From positions 186,001 to 250,000 of the forward strand of contig NZ_LRBG01000003.1 of NCBI RefSeq assembly GCF_001580545.1: a stretch of 64,000 bases of DNA. The letters run 5' to 3'. Source of the DNA: Paraburkholderia monticola. Lineage in GTDB: Bacteria; Pseudomonadota; Gammaproteobacteria; Burkholderiales; Burkholderiaceae. A program made the translations under genes and the position numbers. Positions 19,735 to 30,985 of the stretch are shown here, one piece after another (within the stretch, counting starts at the first letter, position 1; every line of letters begins with the position of its first letter). The notes below the pieces were generated by a model, which saw nothing but the letters and a program-made list of their open reading frames with translations, made no database searches and was not told where the DNA came from.

Positions 19735-20628
19735 TTAGTCGATTGCCTTGTCGTTCGGGTTCTTGAACAGCGCACGCATGTCGTCGCTCATCGGGAAGTT
19801 CAGGTTCAGGCCCTTCGGCGGGATCGGCGATTCGAACCAGCGCTTGTAGATCTGCTCGCCGTCGCCCGACGTCTGCACCTTCGCGATCGCATCGTCGGCG
19901 ACCTTCTTGAAGTCGGCGTCGTTCTTGCGCAGCATGCAGCCGTACGCTTCGCGCGATTGCGGCGTGCCGACGATCACGAAATCGCCCGGATTGCTCGACT
20001 TCGCGCGCTCGCCCGCGAGCAGCGCGTCATCCATCATGAACGCGGCGGCGCGACCGGTCGACAGCGTCAGGAACGACTCGCCGTGATCCTTCGCGCTGAT
20101 GATGTTCATGCCCATGTTCTTGTCCTGGTTCATCTTGCGAAGCAGGCGCTCGGACGTGGTGCCGGCGGTCGTCACGACCGTCTTGCCTTTCAGGTCCGGG
20201 AAGTCCTTGATGCCGGAATCTTTCTTGGTCATCAGGCGCGTGCCGATCACGAAGATCGTGTTCGTGAAGGCGGCCTGCTGCTGGCGCTCGAGGTTATTCG
20301 TGGTGGAGCCGCACTCGATGTCGACCGTACCGTTCTGCACGAGCGGAATCCGGTTCTGCGACGTAATCGGCACGAGCTTCACCTTCAGGTTCGGCATGTT
20401 CAGCTTCTGCTTGACGGCCTCGACGATCTTCATCGCGTAATCTTGCGAGTAGCCGATCACGTTCTGCTTGTCGTCGTAATAGGAAAACGGAATCGACGAT
20501 TCGCGATGGCCCAGCGAAATGACGCCCGTGTCCTTGATCTTTTTCAGCGTGCCCGAGTCTTGCGCGTGCGCGCCGACCGTAAACAATCCGAGAGTCGCGA
20601 GCAGCAGCGCAGCCTTATTAATCTTCAT
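19735..20628 (-). CDS. gltI: periplasmic glutamate/aspartate-binding protein
   Basis: A 297-aa extracellular solute-binding protein (family 3). The N-terminus MKINKAALLLATLGLFTVGA then HAQ is a type I signal peptide with cleavage near residue 23. ISLGHRESSIPFSYYD and YAMKIVEAV belong to lobe one of the GltI/DEBP group. The start is preceded by AAGGAGAT. A minus-strand TGCTACACT extended -10 element lies at 20657-20665. The leading position in gltIJKL, with a gap before gltJ, is typical since the binding protein is made in excess. Confidence 0.93.
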   Translation of the reverse strand: MKINKAALLLATLGLFTVGAHAQDSGTLKKIKDTGVISLGHRESSIPFSYYDDKQNVIGYSQDYAMKIVEAVKQKLNMPNLKVKLVPITSQNRIPLVQNGTVDIECGSTTNNLERQQQAAFTNTIFVIGTRLMTKKDSGIKDFPDLKGKTVVTTAGTTSERLLRKMNQDKNMGMNIISAKDHGESFLTLSTGRAAAFMMDDALLAGERAKSSNPGDFVIVGTPQSREAYGCMLRKNDADFKKVADDAIAKVQTSGDGEQIYKRWFESPIPPKGLNLNFPMSDDMRALFKNPNDKAID

Positions 20629-20656
20629 CTTGATCTCCTTGGCAAGAACCGGCGCC

Positions 20657-20665
20657 AGTGTAGCA
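20657..20665 (-). promoter_or_regulatory. possible extended -10 promoter of gltIJKL
   Basis: Minus-strand TGCTACACT, a TGn extended -10 form, ends 29 bases before the gltI ATG. No clear -35 element is seen. Confidence 0.4.
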
Positions 20666-20908
20666 AAGTAATTTTTCTGAAAGTATTGCTATTAACCATG
20701 TTGTTGCGCGCACGCCGCGACGGGCCCGGGGCGCCGTCGCACCGCCGTTTCGCGCGCATGCGAAGGCGGGCGGCATCGATAGATGCCGCCCGCCGGTCAA
20801 ACACGCCGTCTTGTGGACCGCGCTGATGCAAAAGTTGCGGCGGTTGTGCCTCCCGGCCCGAATCCCGGGCCGGGTAACCGCCAATACAAACAGAGTAGAA
20901 AAGGTCGA

Positions 20909-22231
20909 TCAGGGATACAAGCCGCGCATTTCGCGCGCTTGCAGAATCCGCTTACACGCGACGATGAACGCCGCCGTGCGCACCGACACATTCTGCTCGC
21001 TCGCCACCTGCCAGACCGCCGCGAACGCTTCGCGCATCACGCGCTCGAGCCGCTCGTTGATCTCGTCCTCGGTCCAGAAGAAGCTCGAGAAGTCCTGCAC
21101 CCATTCGAAATATGACACTGTCACACCGCCCGCATTCGCAACCACGTCCGGGATCACGAGGATGCCGCGATCGTGCAGGATGTCGTCGGCCGCCGTGGTG
21201 GTCGGGCCGTTCGCGCCCTCGACGATGATCTTCGTCCTGATCTTGCCGGCGTTCTTTTCGGTGATCTGATTTTCCAGCGCCGCCGGAATCAGGATGTCGG
21301 ATTCGACCGTCCAGAATTCATCGTTGGCGATCGCGTCGGCTTCGGGGAAGCCGCCCACGCCGCCCGTCTTCGCGACGTAATCGAGCAGCGCGACCGCGTC
21401 GATGCCGGTGGACTTGTACACCGAGCCCGTGTGGTCCTGCACCGCGACGACGCGCGCGCCCGCTTCCTGGAACAACCGCGCGGCGATTCCGCCGACGTTA
21501 CCGAAACCTTGCACCGCGATACGCGCGCCTTCGATGTCGAAGCCGATGCGGCGAGCCGCTTCGCAGCCGACCACGAACACGCCGCGGCCGGTCGCCTCGC
21601 GGCGGCCGAGCGAGCCGCCGAGCGTGATCGGCTTGCCGGTCACGACGCCGGTGGCCGTCTGGCCCTGGTTCATCGAGTACGTGTCCATCATCCACGCCAT
21701 GATCTGCTCGTTCGTGTTCACGTCCGGCGCGGGGATGTCGGTATTCGGTCCGATGATGATGCCGATCTCGCTCGTGTAGCGGCGCGTCACGCGCTCCAGC
21801 TCGCCACGCGACAGCGTGCGCGGATCGACGCGGATGCCACCCTTCGCGCCGCCGTACGGCACGTTCACCGCCGCGTTCTTCACCGACATCCACGCTGACA
21901 GCGCCATCACTTCGGAGAGCGTAACGTCCTGGTGATAACGCACGCCGCCCTTGCCCGGACCGCGCGACACGTTGTGCTGCACGCGATAGCCCTCGAAGTG
22001 CGCGACCGTGCCGTTATCGAGTTCGATGGGCACGTCGACGACGAGGATCCGCTTCGGGCGCTTCAGGGTTTCGAGCCAGCGGGACAGCGAGCCGAGATAC
22101 GGCGCGACGCGGTCGACCTGGCGCAGGTAGTTGCCCCAGGGGCCGAGGTCGTCTTTATTCAGGTAGGAGGGAACGGACTGCAACGTTGATGCGGCTTGGA
22201 CGGATTGGGCGGCTTGTTGCTGGGATGACAT
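20909..22231 (-). CDS. gdhA: glutamate dehydrogenase
   Basis: Interconverts glutamate and 2-oxoglutarate plus ammonia. The 440-aa protein has the substrate-lysine motif [14 protein letters not shown], the catalytic [13 protein letters not shown], and the dinucleotide fold [16 protein letters not shown]. The nucleotide preference cannot be read with confidence; the sequence resembles the catabolic Glu/Leu/Phe/Val dehydrogenases. ATG 22231 (MSSQQQ) was chosen because upstream residues are not family-like. It sits beside the glutamate importer, so imported glutamate could be deaminated directly. Confidence 0.94.
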   Translation of the reverse strand: MSSQQQAAQSVQAASTLQSVPSYLNKDDLGPWGNYLRQVDRVAPYLGSLSRWLETLKRPKRILVVDVPIELDNGTVAHFEGYRVQHNVSRGPGKGGVRYHQDVTLSEVMALSAWMSVKNAAVNVPYGGAKGGIRVDPRTLSRGELERVTRRYTSEIGIIIGPNTDIPAPDVNTNEQIMAWMMDTYSMNQGQTATGVVTGKPITLGGSLGRREATGRGVFVVGCEAARRIGFDIEGARIAVQGFGNVGGIAARLFQEAGARVVAVQDHTGSVYKSTGIDAVALLDYVAKTGGVGGFPEADAIANDEFWTVESDILIPAALENQITEKNAGKIRTKIIVEGANGPTTTAADDILHDRGILVIPDVVANAGGVTVSYFEWVQDFSSFFWTEDEINERLERVMREAFAAVWQVASEQNVSVRTAAFIVACKRILQAREMRGLYP

Positions 22232-22393
22232 GAACGCTCCGGCGTTTGATCGAGTACGGGCATTGTGGAAAAACGCCGCATCGAAATCCAATGCCGTTTC
22301 CTTATCCCGTTATGTTTATTTTGCATAACGTTCGGAAAGCCGCAAATTCGCGTCGTCGGGACGTAGGTTCGAACGCGAGTTTTATGCCGGGTT

Positions 22394-23350
22394 TTATGCG
22401 CTCCCCTGCCGGAGTTCCTCCGACACCACGTCCCATAACTGCCGCACGAGGATCTGGCGCGCGTCGTCGCTTTTCGCGGCAAGCTTGTCGCGGTACAGGC
22501 GAATCTCCATGCTGAGCGTCAACTGTCCTTCGGGCGTGCCGCGCACCGCGCGATCGAGGCGGATCAGCCGGCCTTCGGCCACCGCGTCTTCGACCGCGCT
22601 ATGCGGCAGAAACGCGATGCCGTGACCGGCGAGCGTCATCGCCTTGAGCCCCTCGGCCATGTCGGTTTCGTACAGCCGGTCCAGGTACAGGCGCTGCGGC
22701 GCGTTCGCGAGAATCACCTCGGTCATGCGCCCGAGGTACGCGTTCGGCGTGTACGACAGATACGGCGCGGGCGCATCGGCCGAGCCCGGCAGCGTATGAC
22801 GCGGACGGCCCGCGCGGCCCGGCGCCGAGAACGGGCTGATCGGTTCGTGGCCGAGCGTCAGCATGTCGTAGCGCGCCGGATCGAGCGCGACCGGATGGCT
22901 CGGATGGTGATAGCCCATCATCAGATCGCAGCCGCCTTCCACCAGCGAGAGCGCCGCGTCATGCACATTCAGCGCGCGTAGCCGCGTGTGGATCGGCCCC
23001 ATCTGCGCCTCGATGCGCTGCAGCCAGCGCGGGAAGTACGTGAGCGACAGCGTGTGCGGCACCGCGAATTCGATCGTCGCCTGCGGCGTCGCCGTGTGGC
23101 CGCGCAGCAGCGCGCGCGCCTCGTGGAATTGCGACAGCATCGCGAGCGCCTGTTCGTTGAACACCTGGCCGGCCGCCGTGAGCCGCGTCGGATAAACAGA
23201 ACGGTCGATCAGTTCCGTGCCGAGCCATGCTTCGAGCGCCTGGATGCGGCGCGAGAAGGCCGGTTGCGTGACGTGGCGCAATTCGGCCGAGCGGCTGAAG
23301 CTACGCGTTTCCGCGAGCGAAATGAAGTCTTCGAGCCATTTCAGTTCCAT
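22394..23350 (-). CDS. LysR-family regulator, HypT-like
   Basis: A 318-aa LysR-type regulator. The winged HTH is at residues about 1-60 (LEDFISLAETRSFSRSAE, then VTQPAFSRRIQALE). The co-inducer domain carries LSYTPNAYLGRM, which resembles the matching region of E. coli HypT/YjiE, a hypochlorite-responsive regulator with methionine-based sensing; that functional transfer is not shown. It lies 162 bp upstream of gdhA on the same strand and divergent from purB, so it could act on gdhA, on purB or on distant genes. Confidence 0.88.
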   Translation of the reverse strand: MELKWLEDFISLAETRSFSRSAELRHVTQPAFSRRIQALEAWLGTELIDRSVYPTRLTAAGQVFNEQALAMLSQFHEARALLRGHTATPQATIEFAVPHTLSLTYFPRWLQRIEAQMGPIHTRLRALNVHDAALSLVEGGCDLMMGYHHPSHPVALDPARYDMLTLGHEPISPFSAPGRAGRPRHTLPGSADAPAPYLSYTPNAYLGRMTEVILANAPQRLYLDRLYETDMAEGLKAMTLAGHGIAFLPHSAVEDAVAEGRLIRLDRAVRGTPEGQLTLSMEIRLYRDKLAAKSDDARQILVRQLWDVVSEELRQGSA

Positions 23351-23484
23351 GCGATTGCGCTTGCCGGCGAGAGGGAAGAAGTCTGCATTCTAGCGGCGCC
23401 GGTTGCGGCCGACGCATCCGGGCAAGCCCAGCTCGTCACGGTGGTAAAATCCACGGTTCCCTCCGTTCCCGACCCGCTCGCTGA

Positions 23485-24903
<1,419 letters not shown>

Positions 24904-24930
24904 TCAGCCGGCCCAGCTTCAGCAGCGCAT

Positions 24931-24962
24931 AAAAAAAGCCGCTCCTCGGAGCGGCTTTTTTT
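24931..24962. terminator. bidirectional terminator between purB and gntK
   Basis: Perfect 15-bp inverted repeat (24931-24945 with 24948-24962) with A7 and T7 flanks; 31 bases are identical to the terminator at 17430-17460. Confidence 0.9.
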
Positions 24963-25002
24963 CGTCCTGCGTTCGCAGCTAGAGTGCGGAGAAGCCAACG
25001 AC

Positions 25003-25497
25003 TCAGCGCGCTTCGACCTGCTTGAGCACCTCGTCGACGATCTGCTCCGGCGTCAGATCGATGCTGACCGTGATCGCTTCATCGTCGCCGGGTTCCTCGA
25101 GCGTCTCGAGCTGGCTTTCCAGCAGCGACGGATCGAAGAAATGCCCGGTGCGATGCCCCAGACGCTCCGCGAGCACCTCGCGCGAACCCTTCAGGTAGAC
25201 GAAGCACACGTCCTTGTCGCCGGCGCGAAGAATGTCGCGATACGAGCGCTTCAGCGACGAACAGGTGAACACCGCCGTCTCGCCCGCCTTCTGCTTTTCC
25301 TCGATGGCCGCGCGGATCGTCTTCAGCCACGGCCAACGGTCTTCGTCGGTGAGCGGGATGCCGTGGTGCATCTTCTCCTTGTTCGCCGCGCTATGGAACG
25401 CGTCGCCGTCGGTGAATGCGCAATGCAGGCGCTCGGCCAGCATTTCGCCAATCCTCGTCTTGCCGGCACCCGACACGCCCATTGCGATCAGAATCAT
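25003..25497 (-). CDS. gntK: gluconokinase
   Basis: Phosphorylates gluconate to 6-phosphogluconate, feeding edd-eda. The 164-aa protein has Walker A GVSGAGKTRIG (residues about 8-18), TDGDAFHS and HFFDPSLLESQLETLE, all typical of the thermoresistant GntK family. It lies 10 bp after gntT, so the two form one operon. Confidence 0.95.
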   Translation of the reverse strand: MILIAMGVSGAGKTRIGEMLAERLHCAFTDGDAFHSAANKEKMHHGIPLTDEDRWPWLKTIRAAIEEKQKAGETAVFTCSSLKRSYRDILRAGDKDVCFVYLKGSREVLAERLGHRTGHFFDPSLLESQLETLEEPGDDEAITVSIDLTPEQIVDEVLKQVEAR

Positions 25498-25507
25498 TTG
25501 AAACTCC

Positions 25508-26893
25508 TTACAGGACCGCCGCGAGTGCGAAGGTCAGGCCCAGCCCCATCAGCGAGATGATGGTTTCGAGGAGCGACCACGTCTTGAAGGTCTGCCCCAC
25601 CGTCATGCCGAAATATTCCTTGATCAGCCAGAAGCCGCCGTCGTTCACGTGCGAGAAGATCAGCGAGCCCGAACCGGTCGCGAGCACCATCAGTTCCGGC
25701 TTCACCTGCACGCCGCCGGCCAACGCGATCGGCGCGACGATGCCGCAGGCGGTCGTCATCGCGACCGTGGCCGAACCGGTCGCGAGACGGATCATCGCCG
25801 CGACGAGCCAGCCGAACATCAGCGGCGACAGATGAATCGCGGTCGCCACGTTGGTGATTTCCTTCGAAATGCCGCTATCCATCAGCACACGGCCAAAACC
25901 GCCGCCCGCACCGACGATCAGTGTAATACCCGCGATCGGCGCGAGACACTCGCCGCAGAACTTCTGGATCTGCTCGCGGTTGAAGCCGCGGCTCGCGCCA
26001 AAGGTCCAGAAGCTGACCAGCACGGCCGTCAGCAGCGCGACATCGGTGTTGCCGAAAAAGCGCAGCAGATCGTTCGGCAGCGTCTTCGGCTCGAAGACCA
26101 GGTCGGCCCAGCTGCCGACCAGCATCAGCACCACCGGCAACAGGATCGTGGCCAGCGTGATGCCGAAGCCCGGCAGTTCGCGCTTCGGTGTGTTGGCTGT
26201 CGCGCCGTTGCCGTTATTCGCGTCGTGAGCGAGAAATTGCGCGGCCAGTGCGTTTTCCTTCGGCAACTGGATATGGCGGCTCACCAGCAGCGCGAACAGC
26301 GGACCGGCGACGATTGCGCACGGCACGCCGACGATCAGACCATAGGCGATCGTCTTGCCGATGTCGGCGTGATACGCCTGCACGGCGAGCAGCGCGGCCG
26401 GGTGCGGCGGAATCAGACCGTGCACGACGGACAGGCCCGCGACCATCGGCAGGCCGACCAGCAGCAGCGATTTGTTGGTGCGCTTCGCGACGTTGAACGC
26501 GATCGGAATCAGCAGCACGAACCCGACTTCAAAGAACACCGGCAAACCGACGATGATCGCCACGACCATCATCGCCCAGTGAATGTGCTTCTCGCCGAAC
26601 CAGTTGATCAGTGTGGTCGCGACGCGCTCGGCGCCGCCCGATTCGGCCATCATCTTGCCGAGCATCGTGCCGAGACCGACCACGATGGCAATGTGCCCAA
26701 GTGTGTTGCCGTTACCTGTTTCGAACGATTTGACGATGGTCTGCATCGGCATGCCGGCCACGAGGCCCAGCAGCAACGAGACGATGATCAGGACGAGAAA
26801 CGGATAGATTTTGAAGCGCGTGATCATCAAGATCAGCAACGCGATCGCGATCAACGCGTAGACGAGCAGCATGCTGCCGTGGGCAGATTCCAT
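25508..26893 (-). CDS. gntT: gluconate:H+ symporter, GntP family
   Basis: A 461-aa inner-membrane permease with about 12-14 hydrophobic segments. Characteristic blocks are ALIAIALLILMITRFKIYPF at the N-terminus, MLGKMMAESGGAERVA and GLIPPHPAALLA. It imports gluconate, or related aldonates, for GntK. ATG 26893 (MESAHGSMLL) is preceded by AAAGGAGGGG. The 250-bp region upstream holds the terminator of edd-eda and its own promoter. Confidence 0.93.
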   Translation of the reverse strand: MESAHGSMLLVYALIAIALLILMITRFKIYPFLVLIIVSLLLGLVAGMPMQTIVKSFETGNGNTLGHIAIVVGLGTMLGKMMAESGGAERVATTLINWFGEKHIHWAMMVVAIIVGLPVFFEVGFVLLIPIAFNVAKRTNKSLLLVGLPMVAGLSVVHGLIPPHPAALLAVQAYHADIGKTIAYGLIVGVPCAIVAGPLFALLVSRHIQLPKENALAAQFLAHDANNGNGATANTPKRELPGFGITLATILLPVVLMLVGSWADLVFEPKTLPNDLLRFFGNTDVALLTAVLVSFWTFGASRGFNREQIQKFCGECLAPIAGITLIVGAGGGFGRVLMDSGISKEITNVATAIHLSPLMFGWLVAAMIRLATGSATVAMTTACGIVAPIALAGGVQVKPELMVLATGSGSLIFSHVNDGGFWLIKEYFGMTVGQTFKTWSLLETIISLMGLGLTFALAAVL

Positions 26894-27053
26894 GAATCCC
26901 CTCCTTTGGTTTATTGATTTCAGAGTGCGGATGCGGCCGGCACTTCGTCTCACGGCAACCTGCGCGATGCCCGAAAACCCGGCTAGCCGCGCGGTGGCTG
27001 AATTTTACTGTTTGTTTCCAGAAAACGCGCGCAAATCCAGCACGCATATACGC

Positions 27054-27104
27054 AAAAAAAGAGTCTCAGCGCGACAGCCTGGTGCGGCTGCATCGACGAG
27101 ACTC
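27054..27104 (-). terminator. terminator of edd-eda
   Basis: On the minus strand GAGTCTC and GAGACTC (plus-strand 27098-27104 and 27061-27067) close a long arm with an inner CAGCC/GGCTG hairpin, followed by seven T. It lies about 40 bases after the eda stop. Confidence 0.7.
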
Positions 27105-27143
27105 CTGGGCCCGGTTCAGATAACCGAAGCGTAGTGGTGATGT

Positions 27144-27785
27144 TTAGTGCGCGGGGGCGGCCAGCTGGCTCGCGGCGCGCGCGAGGCGCGTGATCTCATC
27201 CCAGTTCTGCGCGGCGAGCGCGGCCTTCGGCGTGAGCCACGAACCGCCGACGCAAACCACATTCGGCAGCGACAGGAAGTGCGGCGCGGTCTCGGGCGTG
27301 ATGCCGCCGGTCGGGCAGAACTTCAGCGCCGGGAACGGACCGTGGAATGCCTGCAGCATCGGCACGCCGCCCGCCTGCTGCGCGGGGAAGAACTTGACGA
27401 TCTCGTAGCCGAGCTCGAGCGCGAGAATGATGTCCGACGGCGTCATCACGCCGGGCAACAACGGCAAGCCCGCATCCTGCGCGGCCTGGTGCATCTCCTT
27501 GGTCAGGCCCGGCGACACGCCGAACTGCGCGCCCGCCTTCTTCGCCTGTTCGCAGTGCTCGGGCTTCGTGATCGTGCCGACACCGACCACGATATCGTCG
27601 GCGAGCCCGCACGCGCGCTCGATTGCGCCGAGCCCCGCGGGCGTGCGCAGCGTGATTTCGAGCACCTTCACGCCGCCCGCGTGCAACGCGCGCGACACGT
27701 GTTCACCCTGCTCGACGGTGTCGAACGCGAGCACCGGAATCACCGGGCCGAGGCGCACGATATCGCTTACTGTTTTCGACGTCAT
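27144..27785 (-). CDS. eda: KDPG/KHG aldolase
   Basis: Splits 2-keto-3-deoxy-6-phosphogluconate into pyruvate and glyceraldehyde-3-phosphate. The 213-aa protein has VLEITLRTPAGLGAIE with the catalytic Glu and IVKFFPAQQAGG with the Schiff-base Lys; the usual wording FPAEA is FPAQQ here, a common variant. It begins 11 bp after edd, so edd-eda form one operon. Confidence 0.95.
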   Translation of the reverse strand: MTSKTVSDIVRLGPVIPVLAFDTVEQGEHVSRALHAGGVKVLEITLRTPAGLGAIERACGLADDIVVGVGTITKPEHCEQAKKAGAQFGVSPGLTKEMHQAAQDAGLPLLPGVMTPSDIILALELGYEIVKFFPAQQAGGVPMLQAFHGPFPALKFCPTGGITPETAPHFLSLPNVVCVGGSWLTPKAALAAQNWDEITRLARAASQLAAPAH

Positions 27786-27796
27786 AGTCAGACTCC

Positions 27797-29740
27797 TTAT
27801 TTATGCAGCGCCGCGCCGGCTTGCGCGGTGCTCGTGTGATGGTCGCCGTGTTGATGGCCGTGCTTGTGATGGCCGGCTTGGCCGTGCTGTCCGACAGGCG
27901 CGCCGCCCTCGCCGACCAGTTGGCCGAACACCGAAGCGCCCAGCTCGGCCGGCGCCGCCGCCGCACGAAACACGCCGAACAGCTCGCGGCCGAAACCGAC
28001 TTCGTTGTCCGGCTGATGCAGCGGCTCGGCGCTCTGACGCGCGGCCCATTCGGCCGCGTCGATCTCGATGTCGAGGACGCCGGCTTCGGCGTCGATCACC
28101 AGCATGTCGCCCGTGCGGACCTTGCCGATCGGGCCTTGCAGCAATGCTTCCGGCGACAGGTGAATCACCGCCGGCACCTTGCCCGACGCCCCAGACATGC
28201 GGCCATCGGTCACCAGCGCGACATGGAAACCCTGATCCTGCAACACACCGAGCAGCGGCGTCAAACGATGGAGCTCGGGCATGCCGTTTGCGCGTGCGCC
28301 CTGGAAGCGCACCACCGCGACGAAGTCGCGCTTGAGTTCGCCCTTGTCGAACGCTTCCTGCACCGCTTCCTGCGAATCGAACACGATGGCCGGCGCCTTC
28401 ACCTTGCGATGCTGCGCCGCGACCGCCGAGATCTTGATCACGCCGCGGCCGAGCTTGCCCTGCATCAGCCGCAGGCCGCCGTCCGGCTGGAACGGCTCCT
28501 TGATACCGCGCAGCACTGCCGTATCCGCGCTCGCCTCGACGCCCGCCACCCATTGCAGCTTGCCGTCGAGCAGCTTCGGCTCCTCGGTGTAGCGCTTCAG
28601 GCCTTTGCCCGCCACGGTGTTCACATCTTCATGCAGCAGACCGCCTTCGAGCAGGTTGCGTACGAGGAACGCGACGCCGCCCGCCGCGTGGAAGTGGTTC
28701 ACGTCGGCCTTGCCGTTCGGATAGATCTTCGCGAGCAGCGGCACCGCCTGCGACAGCGTGTCGAAATCGTCCCAGTCGATCACGATGCCGGCCGCGCGCG
28801 CAATCGCGACGAGGTGCAGCGTGTGATTGGTCGAGCCGCCGGTCGCCAGCAGCGCGACGATGCCGTTGACGATCGCCTTCTCGTCGATGACATGGCCGAT
28901 CGGCATGTAGTGGCCGCGCTCGACGGTCAGATCGAGCACGCGGCGCGCGGCCTGCGCGGTCAGCGCATCGCGCAGCGGCGTGTGCGGATGCACGAAAGCC
29001 GAGCCCGGCAGATGCAGGCCCATCACTTCCATCAGCATCTGGTTGCTGTTCGCGGTGCCGTAAAAGGTGCAGGTGCCGTGGCTGTGATAGGCGGCCGCTT
29101 CCGCTTCGAGCAGCGCGTCGCGGCCGCACTGGCCGGTTGCGAACTGCTGACGCGTCTTGGCTTTGTCGTCGTTTGACAGGCCGCTCGCCATCGGGCCGGC
29201 AGGCACGAAGATGGTCGGCAGATGGCCGAATTGCAGCGCGCCGATCAAGAGGCCCGGCACGATCTTGTCGCAGATGCCGAGGCACAGCGCCGCGTCGAAC
29301 ATGTTGTGCGTGAGCGCGATGGCCGTGCCCATCGCAATCGCTTCGCGCGAGAACAGCGACAGCTCCATGCCCGCGTTGCCCTGCGTGATGCCGTCGCACA
29401 TTGCCGGCACGCCGCCCGCGAATTGCGCGACACCGCCGTTCTCTCGGGCGGCCTGCTTGATGATGTCCGGGTAGTTTTTGTACGGCGCGTGCGCCGACAG
29501 CATCTCGTTGTACGACGAGACGATGCCGATGTTCGGCTCGCGGATCTGCTTGATCACGAGCTTGTCGTTGCCTTCGAGGCCGGCGAAACCGTGGGCCAGG
29601 TTCGCGCACGACAACGCGCCGCGCGCCGGGAAGCGCCCCTGCGCATGCTGGATACGGGCCAGATACGCTTCACGCGTGGGCTTGCTGCGCTCGATCACGC
29701 GTTTCGTGACCTTCAACAATTGCGAATGCGGGGAAACCAT
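27797..29740 (-). CDS. edd: 6-phosphogluconate dehydratase with His-rich tail
   Basis: Fe-S dehydratase that makes KDPG from 6-phosphogluconate in the Entner-Doudoroff pathway. The 647-aa protein has the IlvD/Edd signatures [19 protein letters not shown] and [16 protein letters not shown], with the cluster cysteines, and [20 protein letters not shown] near the C-terminus. It is longer than the roughly 600-aa E. coli enzyme because of a C-terminal tail of about 30 residues with nine histidines ([18 protein letters not shown]). ATG 29740 ([11 protein letters not shown]) was chosen over an upstream in-frame ATG at 29779. Confidence 0.94.
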   Translation of the reverse strand: MVSPHSQLLKVTKRVIERSKPTREAYLARIQHAQGRFPARGALSCANLAHGFAGLEGNDKLVIKQIREPNIGIVSSYNEMLSAHAPYKNYPDIIKQAARENGGVAQFAGGVPAMCDGITQGNAGMELSLFSREAIAMGTAIALTHNMFDAALCLGICDKIVPGLLIGALQFGHLPTIFVPAGPMASGLSNDDKAKTRQQFATGQCGRDALLEAEAAAYHSHGTCTFYGTANSNQMLMEVMGLHLPGSAFVHPHTPLRDALTAQAARRVLDLTVERGHYMPIGHVIDEKAIVNGIVALLATGGSTNHTLHLVAIARAAGIVIDWDDFDTLSQAVPLLAKIYPNGKADVNHFHAAGGVAFLVRNLLEGGLLHEDVNTVAGKGLKRYTEEPKLLDGKLQWVAGVEASADTAVLRGIKEPFQPDGGLRLMQGKLGRGVIKISAVAAQHRKVKAPAIVFDSQEAVQEAFDKGELKRDFVAVVRFQGARANGMPELHRLTPLLGVLQDQGFHVALVTDGRMSGASGKVPAVIHLSPEALLQGPIGKVRTGDMLVIDAEAGVLDIEIDAAEWAARQSAEPLHQPDNEVGFGRELFGVFRAAAAPAELGASVFGQLVGEGGAPVGQHGQAGHHKHGHQHGDHHTSTAQAGAALHK

Positions 29741-29820
29741 CTGAGCTCCTTCGTCTTTGGCGGCAGGCGCGCATGACACCAGGCGGTATCGCGGGTTGTG
29801 TAATCGAACGATGCAATCTT

Positions 29821-29835
29821 AGTAGAAAAACTACA
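29821..29835. promoter_or_regulatory. predicted HexR operator, edd side
   Basis: A 15-bp palindrome, AGTAGAAAAACTACA, 80 bp upstream of edd. Its complement TGTAGTTTTTCTACT matches the second site at 29953 at 12 of 15 positions, and the TGTAG-N5-CTACA shape resembles known HexR operators in other proteobacteria. Confidence 0.6.
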
Positions 29836-29952
29836 CGCCATCAATGATGAATTCTGCTGCGCCGCCGCATCGCACAGACGGCTGAATCGCCCTATTGACG
29901 GTACTTCGGCGCTTTGAAGCAGAAACCCAGGGAATACACTTACTCCCCAATA

Positions 29953-29967
29953 TGTAGTTTTTGTACC
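29953..29967. promoter_or_regulatory. predicted HexR operator, hexR side
   Basis: TGTAGTTTTTGTACC lies 67 bp upstream of the hexR start and shares the TGTAGTTTTT half with the site at 29821-29835. Two similar sites between a HexR-type gene and its usual target suggest control of both edd-eda and hexR. Confidence 0.55.
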
Positions 29968-30034
29968 TAGCTTTTGTGCGCCAACGGCCAATCGGATATA
30001 GTCCACACGTCTTCAGCATAGTGCGAGTTTTCCG

Positions 30035-30880
30035 ATGATGCTGTCCCAGGTGGAAGAGATGCGTGAGCAGCTGCGCCCGTCCGAGCGCAAGCTGGCCGAT
30101 TACGTGATCGAGGCGCCGCGCGAGGTGCTCGATCTGTCGATGACCGAGGTCGCCGCGCGCGCGGGCGTGAGTCAGCCGACGATCGCGCGTTTCTGTCACG
30201 CGCTCGGCTTTTCAGGGTTTCGCGAATTCAAGATCCGCCTCGCACAGGGCATCGCCGCCGAAGTGCCGGCCGTCTATCGCGACGTGCGGCCCGACGAGCC
30301 GACGCCGGGCGTCGCCGCGAAGGTGCTCGATCGCACCATCGGCGCACTGATCCAGGTGCGCAACAACCTGTCCTCGGACAGCGTCGCGGCCGCGATCGAC
30401 ATGCTCGCGCAGGCAAAGCGCATCGAGTTCTACGGCGCGGGCGGCTCGGGCATCGCCGCGCTCGACGTGCAGCACAAGTTCTTTCGGCTCGGCATGCCGA
30501 GCGTCGCCTACTCGGACCCGCATACCTTTTTGATGTCGGCCGCGCTGCTCGGGCCGGGGGACGTGGTCGTCGCGATCTCCAATACGGGCCGCACGCGCGA
30601 CATCATCGACGCCGCGAAGGCCGCGCTGAACGCGGGCGCGAAGGTCATCGCGATCACGCACGGCAACTCGCCGCTCGCGCGGCTCGCCACCGTGGGCCTG
30701 TTTGCGAACGTCGACGAAGATACCGACATCTTTTCGCCGATGACCTCGCGCGTGTCGCATCTGGCGATCGGCGACATTCTCGCGGTCGGCGTCGCGCTAA
30801 GCCGTGGGCCGGAACTGGTGGAGAAGCTCGCGCAGACGAAGGAGGTGATTCATCGGCGGCGGGTGGATCCGCAGGGGTAA
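30035..30880 (+). CDS. hexR: HexR-type RpiR-family regulator
   Basis: A 281-aa regulator with an N-terminal RpiR HTH (MTEVAARAGVSQPTIARFC, about residues 36-54) and a C-terminal sugar-isomerase (SIS) domain (RIEFYGAGGSGIAALD and AISNTGRTRDII). HexR proteins repress Entner-Doudoroff genes and release DNA on binding KDPG. Its divergent position from edd-eda, with two matching palindromes between them, supports the same role. ATG 30035 is used; a second ATG follows directly. Confidence 0.9.
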   Translation: MMLSQVEEMREQLRPSERKLADYVIEAPREVLDLSMTEVAARAGVSQPTIARFCHALGFSGFREFKIRLAQGIAAEVPAVYRDVRPDEPTPGVAAKVLDRTIGALIQVRNNLSSDSVAAAIDMLAQAKRIEFYGAGGSGIAALDVQHKFFRLGMPSVAYSDPHTFLMSAALLGPGDVVVAISNTGRTRDIIDAAKAALNAGAKVIAITHGNSPLARLATVGLFANVDEDTDIFSPMTSRVSHLAIGDILAVGVALSRGPELVEKLAQTKEVIHRRRVDPQG

Positions 30881-30901
30881 CTCGCGAGCGCAAATAAAAC
30901 G

Positions 30902-30937
30902 AAGGGCGGTGTGCCGTTCACCCGGCACACCGCCCTT
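30902..30937. terminator. bidirectional terminator between hexR and hemJ
   Basis: A perfect 14-bp stem (30902-30915 with 30924-30937) with an 8-nt loop between converging genes, followed by a T-rich stretch on the plus strand. Confidence 0.8.
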
Positions 30938-30985
30938 TGGTCTTTTCCAGCTCGGCGCCAATCGGAGTCAGGCGCCGTCAGCCGC

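Noticed and set aside
20765..20794. 13-bp hairpin between gdhA and gltI as terminator
   Set aside because: The stem is strong but has no T tract on either strand, so it was not called as an intrinsic terminator; it may still slow transcription.
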